64,000 nucleotides of DNA from Sclerurus mexicanus. Lineage: Eukaryota; Chordata; Aves; Passeriformes; Furnariidae. Within the stretch, counting starts at the first letter, position 1. The number at the start of each line of letters is the position of its first letter. The notes under the pieces are model-generated. The model was not told the origin of the DNA. It searched no databases and saw nothing but the letters and a program-made list of their open reading frames with translations. Of the stretch, positions 52,375 to 62,719 are shown piece after piece. Location of the stretch: positions 1,843,883-1,907,882 of the forward strand of contig VWZF01001682.1 in NCBI GenBank assembly GCA_013396755.1, given 5' to 3'. Both the position numbers and the translations under genes were made by a program.

Positions 52375-52565
52375 TTCCTTCTATTTGACTTTTACATCAC
52401 TTGATTTCTTATCACTGATTTTATTTCTGTTTCTTCTTCTCTTTTCTTCCTAGATTTGTTCTCTTCTTTACCATTCTCTCTGCTTTCTTTTTCTGCTTCT
52501 CATTATTCTATTTTGTTGCTTTTCCCTTACACTTTTGTGTACATTTCCTATTTTCTCTTGTCGTG
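52375..52565. repeat. Pyrimidine-rich low-complexity tract
   Basis: The plus strand is almost purely T and C over long stretches, with irregular TTCTT and CTTTTC words. No simple unit repeats. Confidence 0.6.
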
Positions 52566-53799
52566 CCTCAAATAGAAAGAGAGAAGGTCAGACATAATTA
52601 TGAGATGTAAAGGTGTCTTTTCATTTCTGTGTGACCCTAAGTTCTTGGAAATAGAAACATTCAAAGAGTTGTGCATGTGTTATGTTTATGTGTTTCTAAA
52701 TGAATGCATAAACACATGCACTGCTATTTGTATATTGCTTTTGAAAAGGGAAAGAATTATCTCATCTTCTTCAAGTAGACAGAGAACAAGGAATAAATTT
52801 ATTGGTAAATTTGTGGATGTACAAGTCCGTAATTTCCCACTAGTTTCTTTTCCTTTTTTAAAGAAGAAAGATAATGAAACTATTTGTGCATTCTGAGCCC
52901 TTCCTATTTGGAACTGTAAATCTCAGAGTTTGCTGATACGTCAGGAGAATTATGATTTCTTTGGGTTTTTTTTTTCCAAATTGATCATTGGCACAGAGTA
53001 AAGGTCATACTCAGAATCCAGAGAATATTCACATTCTTTGTTTAGAAAATGCAGTGTAGTAAAAATGTTAGTTTATTTATTTAACAAGTTAGTTAGATAC
53101 CAGTTTCTTCCCTGATGTTTGTTTTTTTTTTTTGGATGGTAGTTGTGGTCTTCTTGTTCTCTTTGTTTTTATTTTGCTAATAGATTTTATACATCATCCT
53201 TGAAATTGATATGTTTGAACTGAAATGCTCTATCCCAGTCCAGTTCTAAGTGAGCTAGCTTTGACAGAAAAATCTACCAGCAAACTGAATGGAAAAGTCT
53301 GTTGTAGAAAACAACAGGAATGTTTTTGCTCCACTGGTGGATGTTAGCTCACATGCCTTGGATAGGAGGCTTGTTTCCCTTAGTTGTTTCTGTGCTTGAG
53401 ATAAAAAGACAGACACTTTCTCATACAAAGATTTAATAAATAAATAAACAGCAAAACCAAACATGATAAATAGCAGGACTGTGTCTTCACAAATTTTTGT
53501 GTTTGTGCAGGTAAGAATGTAACCTGTAACCCATAAGAGGCCTGAACCTTGGTCAGAGTTTGTCTGGTTACAGAAAACTGCTTGGAAATCATTTCCACCC
53601 TGAACTGGATATGCTTAAGGAACAGTACTTTATCAAGTTAAAGAAGCTTGGATACCTATAAATCTACAGGAGAGAGGGTTCAGCCAATAACATGGCTTAC
53701 TTACCCCTTCCAAGATAGATGACATCTATTGCAAGGAAGCCACCACAGAGCCTGTTGCTCTATTCAGTCCTATGTTACAGAAGTAACACTAAGGTAGAT

Positions 53800-54110
53800 T
53801 GCGGTGTGCCGCAGTCGAGGGGAATGCTCCCCCTCGTCCCCCCTCCTCCATGCAGTCGCCGAAATGCCCCAGGAAAGAGACACACAGAGACCACTGGAGA
53901 GGAGAGGCAGAGAGAGAGGAGCATTTATTCACATGGTCTGGGGTATTTAAGGATTTTACAACCAATGGGGAAAGGGTTAACTAAGGGGCCAATGGGGGGA
54001 TTTCACATAGTCTTACAAGGACGAATTCTTGCATACTAAGTTAGGGAGATAAGGATTCTCCCAAGGGGCTTTGGGAAGAAGAAAGGTGATTCAGGGAAAA
54101 AAGACAGGGA
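53800..54110 (-). mobile_element. LTR-type endogenous retrovirus remnant
   Basis: In reverse orientation the block has a compact LTR layout: CCAAT-type ATTGG words (53962-53966 and near 53991), a TATA-like TTAAATACCCC (about 53941-53952), an AATAAA signal (53934-53939), then a GC-rich end finishing in GGCACACCGCA at 53800. The plus strand therefore starts TGCGGTGTGCC, giving the expected TG/CA terminus. It is sharply richer in G and C than its left flank. The close spacing of TATA and polyA signal is seen in some avian ERVK-like LTRs, but the family is not determined. The right-hand end is not certain: no matching target duplication for the left flank (GTAGAT) was found, so the element may be truncated. 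No internal viral genes are present. Confidence 0.65.
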
Positions 54111-54220
54111 ATCCATTTTATAATACAGTGAAAACTTATACTGTAAGTCCACTTCCACGGTGGTGCTGCCTTTACACTGAGCTGAAAAAGTGAACACGAA
54201 AGGATAAACACGAAAGGGGT

Positions 54221-54330
54221 TTGAGTCATTTTAGCAGACTTGTTACCTTTTAGTTGCTTTATCATGCACTGAGAAGGAGTAAAACAGCACACAAGAAGAC
54301 TGATGTTGGTTTGCTTTTGTAAAGACACTG
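54221..54330. repeat. 110-bp direct duplication, copy 1
   Basis: This matches 54687-54796 over 110 bases without gaps, from TTGAGTCATTTTAGC to GTAAAGACACTG. I count four mismatches, all in the first third. The start-to-start distance is 466 bases. Both flanks diverge abruptly. The copy lies just beyond the LTR remnant. The reverse strand carries a short open stretch in both copies (SLQKQTNISLLVCCFTPSQC), which explains two similar open frames but does not look like a known protein. Confidence 0.93.
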
Positions 54331-54686
54331 CCACCACAGCTTGGTCAAGCATTGTACCAGGCAGTGTTACCAGGCTGCTTTAGAGAACTAACCTTTAGCA
54401 ATATGGACAGGGGGCAAAGTTGTATCACTGAACTGGGGCAAATACATTGATCACTGTAGACACAGTCTGTATTTACTGGGTCTCTGAGTCCTGAGCAAGA
54501 CTCTGAATCTTACTGTCACCATAGGAATATTCTGAAGAAGCTCTAGGAGACAGCTGAAATGTATTACTCTTTTAGAAACAAATATAGGACGTTAACTGAG
54601 CTTTGATGGGTATGGATAAGCCCTTCTGGAGAGTAAAAGACTTTGTTTATTTGTACTAAATCAAAATTAATTTTCTGTTTTCTCTG
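54331..54686. other. Sequence between the two duplicated copies
   Basis: A 356-bp unique spacer. It contains no gene and does not resemble the duplicated unit. It could be ERV internal sequence or host DNA. Confidence 0.4.
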
Positions 54687-54796
54687 TTGAGTCATTTTAG
54701 CCGACTTGTAGCCTTTTAGCTGCTTTATCATGCACTGAGAAGGAGTAAAACAGCACACAAGAAGACTGATGTTGGTTTGCTTTTGTAAAGACACTG
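54687..54796. repeat. 110-bp direct duplication, copy 2
   Basis: Second copy of the unit at 54221-54330, same orientation and same length. The four differences are clustered near the start (AGCC for AGCA, GTAGCC for GTTACC, TAGCTGC for TAGTTGC). Confidence 0.93.
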
Positions 54797-55073
54797 AATA
54801 TTAATGATCCTAAGCTATATTACTTAGGAAGAAGTCTTAATAGAGGGAGCAGACTTAAGGGGATGCCAGACATTACCAAACAGACATCCTGATTCTCTTG
54901 GTTTTGGTTTTGTTTTTTTTTGTTTTTTTTTTCAACAACCCCCTTCATTCAATTTGGGCAATATTTTTTAAACATAATATTATTATTTTAACAAATGCAA
55001 TGGTAGGATATGGGATTCATTTATCCTACATTTTCACACTCAGGTTGTATAGGAGAATTACTATTTTTCGATA

Positions 55074-55175
55074 TCACAGAATTATAAAATGGTCTGGGTT
55101 GGAAGGCTAGTTTTGTTGGAAGGGACCTTTAAAAATGATATTTCATTAGATCAGGTTGCTCAAAACTTCTGATCT
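55074..55175 (-). repeat. CR1 LINE 3' fragment
   Basis: On the plus strand it begins TCACAGAATTATAAAATGGT, the reverse complement of the CR1 3' tail. It continues GGGTTGGAAGG, then TTGGAAGGGACCTTTAAAAA, then TTAGATCAGGTTGCTCAAAA. A local duplication of the TTGGAAGG word has inserted about 15 bases. Only the terminal 100 or so bases remain. Confidence 0.8.
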
Positions 55176-58100
55176 TACAGCTGTCTTCTTGATACATATC
55201 TTAAATAGATCTCTCACATTTAAAAGGAAAAAAACTAATGTGGACTCCAGTTATAATTAATTTAAAGATTTGGATATTTTGAAGATTTTCCTGGAAACTC
55301 TGTATATTTTGTTGTATACTCCTAAAAAAGAGCTTCAGTGAGCGCTACTAAACTGTAGTAGTGACCATACTTGCACAGCATTTATGTCAGATTCCTTAAT
55401 CCCTAAGGATTCATAGACTAAATCTCATGAAGAGATGTAGCTGTAGACAAGCCATGAGATTAAAAATTCATTCATTCATATGAAATCTACTAAGGCCACC
55501 TGACAATATAACTGACAGTGAATGCATACAGTTTGTTTTAGTGTAACAGTTAAAGAGGAAACTTAAACCATCAATTAGTATGTTTCAGATGGAATACAGT
55601 GAGGAACAGTAATCCGTCTTTCACTGGATTAATCCACTGCTGCTACATCTTGATATAAATTCATGCTTCTGAGCATCAGCATTTCAGTGCACATGATGTG
55701 TAGCAGACCAATTTTTTTTTAGTTTATCAGAATTCTTTCTGTTCTTTGACAAAATTAATGGGCCTGGAACATCCTAACCTACTGAAGGGGAAGCAGTTAG
55801 TTGATGCCTTATGTCTGAGTCCAGGATTAGATACTTAAATTGAATGACTCTCCAGACATGACCTCTGTTTTCAAGAAGCTGATGTTCCCTAGAAAGGCTC
55901 CTTACAAACTTTCAGAGTCTTTGAACATAAAAGTTGCTTTCAAGTTATTAATTAAGGCATTTAAAAATGAAGAAGTAGAAGGCATTTGATCTAGCTTTTC
56001 ATACCTTCTAAGTATGCTAAATAAGAGTGCCTTGAATAAAGCTTCTTAATTCCAAAGGTTATGGATGTGAAGTAAAATAGTGCCACCTGGTTTAGAGGAG
56101 GAATTCATGCATGGGAACACTCAGCCAGCATTACTCCAAACAATTTACACCAGAAGATAGAGACTATAGCATGTATTGTTTAAATATCTTCTTATATAAA
56201 ATAATGCTTTAAAAAATTCATACATTACATATTTTTTCCTAGTAAAAAGCAGTGGCAATAGTTACTCATTCTTTTATCCCAAAATTTGCTAATATTTCTG
56301 TAGAAATTTGAGAGGGAAAAATATGAGGGGAAAAAATTGAGAGAGCAAAAGAAATTCTTAGTTCAAGATAAAAATTCTTCTGTGTTTGAAAAAAAGCTTT
56401 TACAGAAAAGCTTTTTATATAACTTTGTCTAAGGCAGTTTTAATTTGCAGAATTTAACAAGAATTATTTATGCTTTGCAAATACAACATTTAAGAAAATT
56501 ACCTTTGCATTACTTACCTCACTGAATACTTTCAAACGACCTCTAAAGCATACAGTATTATTTCAAGTCATGTTAAATGGGCAGAAATTGCAAAGTACAT
56601 TTCTAAAGGTTAGGTGTTAGAACTAACATCTTTGTCATATTGTTATTTACTAAAACTGTGCATAATTCTTGACTTTTTCTCATTACAATAATCACTTTAA
56701 TTGGTCACTTGCTCACCCAAGTATTTTTTCCATTTTCTCTCTCTTCAGTCTTTCTCTAATATGCAAAGTACTGGTTTTTAAAAGCACAGTTATTACTTTT
56801 ATTATATGGAAGACAAACTGGTTAAGAATGTACATGGAATTTCCATACAATAACAGCAAAATCCCGAGAACCGATTCTTCATTTTTCTATGTAAGCAAAG
56901 TCCTCAACTAGTATTATTTCATGTCTAATCAGAATGTGATTGCATAGCAGGTATTAATGGCTGCAGCAGACAATTGAGCCATTTTAAAAACTGTTCAATC
57001 TCAGAAAATATTAACAGTATCACAATTCTGAATGCATATTAACAGCTTAGTGGTGGCACTTATTCAGCCTGTAAACTTCTCTTTCTGTTCACTGACACTC
57101 ACTGTAAGGGTAGATTTTCATGACAGATATAGGAACTTATATTACTATAGCTGCAGTCACTAATCTAATCTCAAGCATTAAAAAATAATAAAAAATATTC
57201 TTTATTCATTGAATGGAAACATCTTTGAACCATTTTACTAGCAGTGCTTTATTTTCAAAGGTAAATTCATGCAATTTTTACAACCATAGAGATTTTGAAA
57301 TAAACCTTTCTGGAGTAGTGTATATAGAAATTAGAAAAGATCCTAGAAAACACTGCAGATCTGCAAAAACATAAATGCTGTAGACCTGACCTTTATTACC
57401 TACTGATGGTCAGAGCTTGTAAGAGGCAATATTCCATCTTATGTAACATAAAGGAACATTCTCTGGAACTGATACCAAGAAATGTTCATTTAAGCTACTG
57501 TAGGAACCATACACAGAGGGTTTTTTAATTTTTTTTTAATTAAATCTGATTGGAAGAGCAATCTACATTAAATTTTCTGATTGCAATGGAAAATTAGCAG
57601 GTTTGGTAAGATGAATTTCCTGGGAAATACATAATGTAGTCGAGTAAGCAGAACTGGACATGATCAAAAGAGTAGATTATGTGATACCCAATTTAAACCT
57701 CTGTCTAGCAGTGTGTTGATGCAGCATACAGATACAAAAGCTGAGGTCATAAAATAAGGGAAAAGCAGACCTGGTAGCAGGTACATGTGTAAACATCATG
57801 TATCTAGAGAGACTTAGAATTGCCTTTTCCTCTTTTTTTTTTTTGTTCAAATATATTTCCATGTTCATCTAGAATATTTTCGGCATATATTTTATGCATG
57901 TCTTTTCTTGCTATCACTATTGCCTACAAAGGCAAAAAGCTTCCCATGAGTAGTCAGATTTATTTGATCAGTAAGACAACTGCTTTACAAAATATAAAAC
58001 CATTTGAACTGATTTTTTTATTATACTGACATTTGCAATTATAGTACTTATCATCAAGATTAAAGCTTGAATAAATTCTGAACCCAAGCAATTTGTAGAA

Positions 58101-59701
58101 AATATTTTTCATTTTATTTTGAAGCTCTGAGAGAACAAAAAATAAGAATACTCTCTGAATACTCCAGGAAAAGGAAAGTTAAACACAGTTGCATAAGTTA
58201 TATTGTCAGAGAAGCAAAGCCTCGGCACTTTTTGTGTTTTGTTTTTTTTTTTAACTTTGTTTTCCTAATCGTTAAAAATGTAGTTAAATTTTTAATGGTT
58301 TGAATTGTTTGCAAAAGGGAGTTTTATTTTGGGAAAATAAGAATAGAAGTCTATTCCTTTAATTTACAAGAGTATAGTATGTTTAGATGAGCAAATATGT
58401 ATTCTTGGAGAGAGTTGAGGTCCATGGCTAATCTAAAACAACTCAAAGCTTACATCATAAGAAGCTTTTCACATTACTGAATGCATGCACTTCCTTACTG
58501 TTGTCTATGCATCGAGCTTCTCTTAATTTCCCTTTTGATAATTCTGGTAATGTCTGAAACCACAAACTTCTTACATCCAAAGTAAAAGAAATTAATGTGA
58601 TGAACTATGCTGCAACTTTCCCTGTCATTACTGTAGCTCTTTTCCAAAAATAAATTTTCACTTTGTTGAATTGTAAGCCATGCTTCACATTATTGTCTCC
58701 ATTTTCTCAGCAAAGCATCTGGAGATAGACATTAATGTTATTATCTTGGTAATAATTGTGTTAAATAAATGCAGCAAAGCAATAGCACATAACTATTTGT
58801 TATTATAGTTCTGCTGCTATTGCACTCCAGTGAAGATCAGGGCTCTAGTCTGCTATAAAACAACATAAAAGAAGCTGACAGTATAAATAACCAGGTGAAA
58901 AAAGTGTTGCTGAAACCAAAAGGATCATAATAGAGTGATGATTTGAATATATAATTTTTTGCGTTCCTTTTTTATTATATAAACAATTTTATATGTGGGG
59001 GAGGGCACCCAAGTAGAAAAAGCATGATGAAAAGAGAATTTAGAAAGAAATGAAAATATTTTAGAATAAAAAGATGTGAGAAAAAAAAGAGGAGAAAAAC
59101 ATGGAAGTTTAGACAAAAAGGCAGTTCTGGATCACTACTCAGGTTTTACAGTCAGTGGCACACCAGAGCAGAAGTCATTCTCTAATAACATCCTGGTAAG
59201 GGCAGAAGCAATCTCTGCAGCTGCTTCTGCTGGCTGCGCTCTGCAGCTGATCCCCTTTCCCAGTAGATTAAGGAAATTCTTACTCTGCTACAGAAAACAG
59301 GCTCACAATATTAAAATGCTTATGATAATACAAACAACATATCTTCTACATTAAGCCCTTGCAAAGCAAATCTAGTATAAAGTCTCACTTTAATTTATTT
59401 GTGGGGTTCATTTTTTCTGATGCACAAAATTTCAGAAGGGTTGTATCTGAGCAGGTGTTGGGGTGTTTCAGCCAAGGGAAGGGTGTGTCAGGCAGCTGTG
59501 TGGCATTAAGGGGTGAGCTGGAGAGATAAGAGAGAGGGAGAGTAAGCAGTGGATGCCTATCAGGGTTGGTTGAGCACATCTTGAAGGGCACTTCCTAGTA
59601 CCCCTCTGGAGGTACTGAGGGCAGCATATTACTTCTGAGATTTGGTGTCTTTCTTAGCTGGAGGAGTCTGAGCTACTGTTGAGAGTTTTGGGTGTTTTTG
59701 T
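55176..59701. other. AT-rich unique sequence, no gene seen
   Basis: No gene is supported. A poly-T run lies at about 57830-57844. A perfect inverted repeat lies at 59202-59230. The section 58600-58850 has conserved-noncoding texture. Open frames here are short and uninformative. Confidence 0.4.
59202..59230. repeat. Perfect inverted repeat, 9-bp arms
   Basis: GCAGAAGCA and TGCTTCTGC are exact reverse complements around an 11-base loop. The loop and the sequence just downstream share CTCTGCAGCTG, which occurs twice. It lies in a locally GC-richer patch. Confidence 0.75.
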
Positions 59702-59749
59702 TTTTTTTTGTTTTGTTTTGTTTTTTTTTTGTTTTGTTTGTTTGTTTTA
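59702..59749. repeat. (TTTTG)n low-complexity tract
   Basis: Imperfect TTTTG/TTTG units interrupted by longer T runs. Confidence 0.8.
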
Positions 59750-59999
59750 AAGTAAAATTTGTGATATTCTGAAAGCAAATGAATCAAAGTACTAGCCTTC
59801 CTCAGAAAAACAGGCAGATAACATAGTTACAGATCATCAGTGATTTGTGGAGATGGCTGCAAAAGGGAGAGGAATCTGAACTAGGAGAGGGAAAAGAGAA
59901 ATTTAGAAAAAGAATTGGAAGAAGTAAGCACCATGTTCTCCTAATTAAGGAACTGTAGGAGTAGGTGTTTGTGAGCAAAGAAAAAAAAAAAACCTCTTA

Positions 60000-60161
60000 A
60001 TGAGCCTAGATGATTCTCATGTAAAATCTGCAAAAAACACCAGGGCTGCACACCCTGTGGCCAAGCAGAAGATGCAAGCAGCGAGGTACTTCCAATACGT
60101 GGAGCAGAAGACCAAAGAGAACCTAGATGATTCTGGATCATCTAGGTGTGGGCCTAACTGA
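60000..60161 (+). CDS. Small open frame, 53 codons, unrecognised
   Basis: The frame opens after a TAA at 59946; the first ATG is at 60000 and the stop is TGA at 60159-60161. The product is lysine- and glutamine-rich with a segment VAKQKMQAARYFQYVEQK that reads like part of a helical protein. It starts MSLDD and ends in GPN. The stretch is richer in G and C than its flanks. A 13-bp word, CCTAGATGATTCT, occurs at 60005-60017 and 60122-60134, so the middle of the frame sits between direct repeats, as a retroposed insert would. No family was recognised and no splice sites are apparent. It is more likely a fragment of a processed pseudogene or a chance frame than a gene. Confidence 0.18.
   Translation: MSLDDSHVKSAKNTRAAHPVAKQKMQAARYFQYVEQKTKENLDDSGSSRCGPN
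60121..60147. repeat. Perfect inverted repeat, 11-bp arms
   Basis: ACCTAGATGAT and ATCATCTAGGT are exact reverse complements around TCTGG. Its left arm overlaps the second copy of the 13-bp direct repeat, so three related words occur within 145 bases. Confidence 0.85.
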
Positions 60162-62021
60162 TAAACCCAAAGCTTTGAAAGTTGCCTTACACTCTGCGTG
60201 AGAAAATGGAGCTGATGCTATGAGGAGTTAACGGGGGTGAAGTAAGTTAGTTTATCTTTTGTTTTATTAAACTAAGTATACAAATCGTGGAGAATCTTAG
60301 AGGAAGGTTTGCGTCCTCCCTCATTTTACCCTATCTGCCTGCAGTAGTCCTGGTGGAGGGGCAGATGTTGCTTGTCCAAACTGTGGAAGATCTTGACAGA
60401 AAGTATTCTATTACGAGTGTATAAGTGGCTCAGGACAGGAGCAGTCTGAACCACTTCTTGGCTAAACGTGAGGCAGGTGGTTGAGGTTTTGCAATGAGCT
60501 GTTGAGCATGGCAAAGAGGGAAAGTCAATGTGGGGAGGAAGGGGAGGTGCTGTTAAGTTGTCCTGCTTTCTGCTATAGTGTACTAACTGTTTGCAAGTTC
60601 TGTTAAGGTAATAAATGTTTTGGGAATAGCAAAGTAAGTGTAAATGACAACTACCAGAGGCAAATGTGCTGCTGGGTCAGTTACAGAAGCTGAAGGCCAT
60701 GTTTTGCAACTTGTACTGGGCTACTCTGTGCAGCATTCTTAAAATAATAAGCGTAGCTGTGAGTGAGTGGTGCTACTGTAGTCTTTCCCTGCTTGGGCAG
60801 CTCTGTGCAACAGTTCCCTTCTCCCAGAGTAGCAAGCGCTGAGCCTTTAGAAGTAAATGAAGCATGAGTTGCCTTGCTGCTGTTGCTTGATTCTTCAGCT
60901 ACTATTCTTACTATGCCTTCTTTTATTCTTGCACTGTATTAAGCTGTGTCCTGTAACATTTTGCCATTCTTTCCAGCTGAAATCTAGTCTAGTCCATGTT
61001 TCTCTTGTTTCTTAACTCTTTCATTATCCTGTATTCTTTTAAATGTTTCACTTTTTAATGTGTTCCTCCTTGAGTGTGTTTTATTATTGCTGTTCATTTC
61101 TTTTTCTGCCTTTCCTTCCAATTCACACATCTCCCCTTTTTGTCTTATATCATTCTGTTCTTATTACTTATCTCTCAGAGTTTGGAGTGAGAAGAAAGAG
61201 AACTACTTTGCCTGTTCTGTTCTAAAGGTCTCTCCTCTAATTGCTAGCAAACCAGTACTCGCTGAAACAAATTAGCAAACCATGTTTTCTCCTGTGACTC
61301 ACTTGAAATTCACTTATGTATGAAATGTTAAAGATAGACTGGTTGACATGATAGTCAAGGCTAAGCAAAGAAATATCTGTGAAAGATTGCAAGATGCGTG
61401 TATTTTTAACATGAAGTGGTGGTTTTGGTGGGCAGAATTCCCACCTGCAGGTATTTATATGGAAACTTCAGAATAAACTGATGTCTCAGTCTGATAAAAG
61501 CCACTCTGCCAACAATTTGCCTGGTGGGACGGAGGCTGAAGTACAGGAAAAACCTGAGAGAGTGTGACTTAGAAAGCTAACTGTGAATTGGATCTTTTTA
61601 AAAGGCAACCTAAATGACAAAATTAAATACCAATTCATAGTTATGTCTGTGACTTTGGAAGTTATTAAAAGCAGCTGGCAGCCACAGAAAGCTGGGTCAC
61701 ACCAATTAGTCCTTTCTTATAAGAAATCCTCTTTCAAACTCAAAGGGGGGAAAAAAAAAATCAACTTTCCAAAGACTTAAGGACACTTTTGTAAATGTCA
61801 GATACATGAGAAGTGAAAGAGAAATTTCTTTATATGTTTTTAAGCTTTTAAAATAAGTTTTCTTCTCACTCTCATTTTCTGCTAATTATTTCTAATCATA
61901 CCGCTGTTCTTGTAACCCTCTTTTAAATAACATACTATAGATCTGTAACCTATGCAGTAGAAACATTTTTTGAGAAGTATTATTTAATCATCAATACTTA
62001 AAAACTTTTCTTTTAAAGAAT
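60162..62021. other. Unique sequence, no gene seen
   Basis: 60200-60900 is moderately GC-richer without a recognisable coding signal. 60960-61165 is pyrimidine-rich on the plus strand. The remainder is AT-rich. No RNA gene or mobile element was recognised. Confidence 0.4.
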
Positions 62022-62719
62022 TGGGGGTTGTTTTGTTTTTTTTAAAGTGGGGGGAGAGGGCAAGGCTACAGGTGGGACTTCTGTGAGAAGCTCTGCAGAT
62101 GCCAAAGTCAGTGCAGAAGGACGGGGAGGAGGTGCTTCAGGTGCCAGAGTGGAGATTCCCCTGCAGCCCAGGGTGAAGATCACAGTGAGGTAGGCTGTAC
62201 CCATAAAGGTGAGTGGTGGAACAGGGACCCACTTGTAGCCCGTGGTGGACCCCACACCAGAGCAGGGAGGAGCTTGAAGGAGGCTGTTATCCTGTGTGAA
62301 ACATGTGCTGGAGCAGGCTCCCAGCAGAACCTTTGGACTCATGGAAAGAAAAACCCACACCAGAGGAAGCTCCTGGCAGGACTTGTGACCCCACGGGGGA
62401 ACCTATGCTGGAGCAGTCTGATCCTGAAGGACTGCACCCTGTGGAAGGGAGCCACACGGAAACAATTTGTGAAGAACTGCAGCCTGTAAGAATTCACATT
62501 GGAGTAGTTCATGGAGGACTGTCTCCTTTGGGAGGGACCCCATACTGGAGCAGGGGAAGAGTTTAAAAGAGTCTTCCCTCTGAGGAGAAAGGAGTAGTGG
62601 AGACAATGTGTGACCTTATCTTGATGCATGAAGCTTTCTTTACCCTGTCCAGCTGAGGAGAGAAGTGATAGAGCTGCTTTGGTGGGCCCTTGGCATCCAG
62701 CCAGGGTCAACCCACCACA
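62022..62719 (+). mobile_element. Internally deleted avian ERV LTR
   Basis: This GC-rich block ends CATCCAGCCAGGGTCAACCC followed by ACCACA at 62719, the well-known terminus of a common songbird LTR family. The body repeats a degenerate unit built around CTGGAGCAG (for example near 62307, 62408 and 62542, with a TTGGAGTAG variant near 62501) and ACCC(C/A)..GGA words. It shares the anchor GCAGATGCCAAAGTCAGTGCAG with the LTR at 31 kb, which reads CAGACATCAAGGTCAGTGCAG in its sense strand. Compared with what I recall of the family, the promoter-bearing left part is largely missing (the TTCTGTGAGAAGCTC segment abuts the anchor). The AATAAA-bearing segment before the last 90 bases is also missing (about 62610-62635). 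No target duplication was found. The long open frames here on both strands (up to 123 codons) are by-products of its GC-rich repeats. Confidence 0.82.

Larger units (their letters stand above)
42301..53799. other. Long unique AT-rich stretch, no gene seen
   Basis: No coding gene is supported in 11.5 kb. It contains a perfect inverted repeat near 42951-42973 (CTCTCAGTC / GACTGAGAG). A 14-bp palindrome centred on an E-box lies at 44250-44263 (AAGGCACGTGCCTT). A poly-T tract lies at about 46166-46198. A CpG-containing small inverted repeat, CGCTAG / CTAGCG, lies near 50841-50857. A pyrimidine-rich tract spans about 52375-52565. The sections 44110-44420 and 48345-48510 look like conserved noncoding sequence. 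A somewhat GC-richer patch at 47580-47760 has a 66-codon frame without recognisable similarity. Confidence 0.4.

Noticed and set aside
62339..62710. The longest reverse open frame (123 codons), with a 115-codon neighbour at 62013-62360
   Set aside because: Both lie inside the GC-rich LTR, run antisense to it and have no domain. They are open because the LTR is poor in stop codons.
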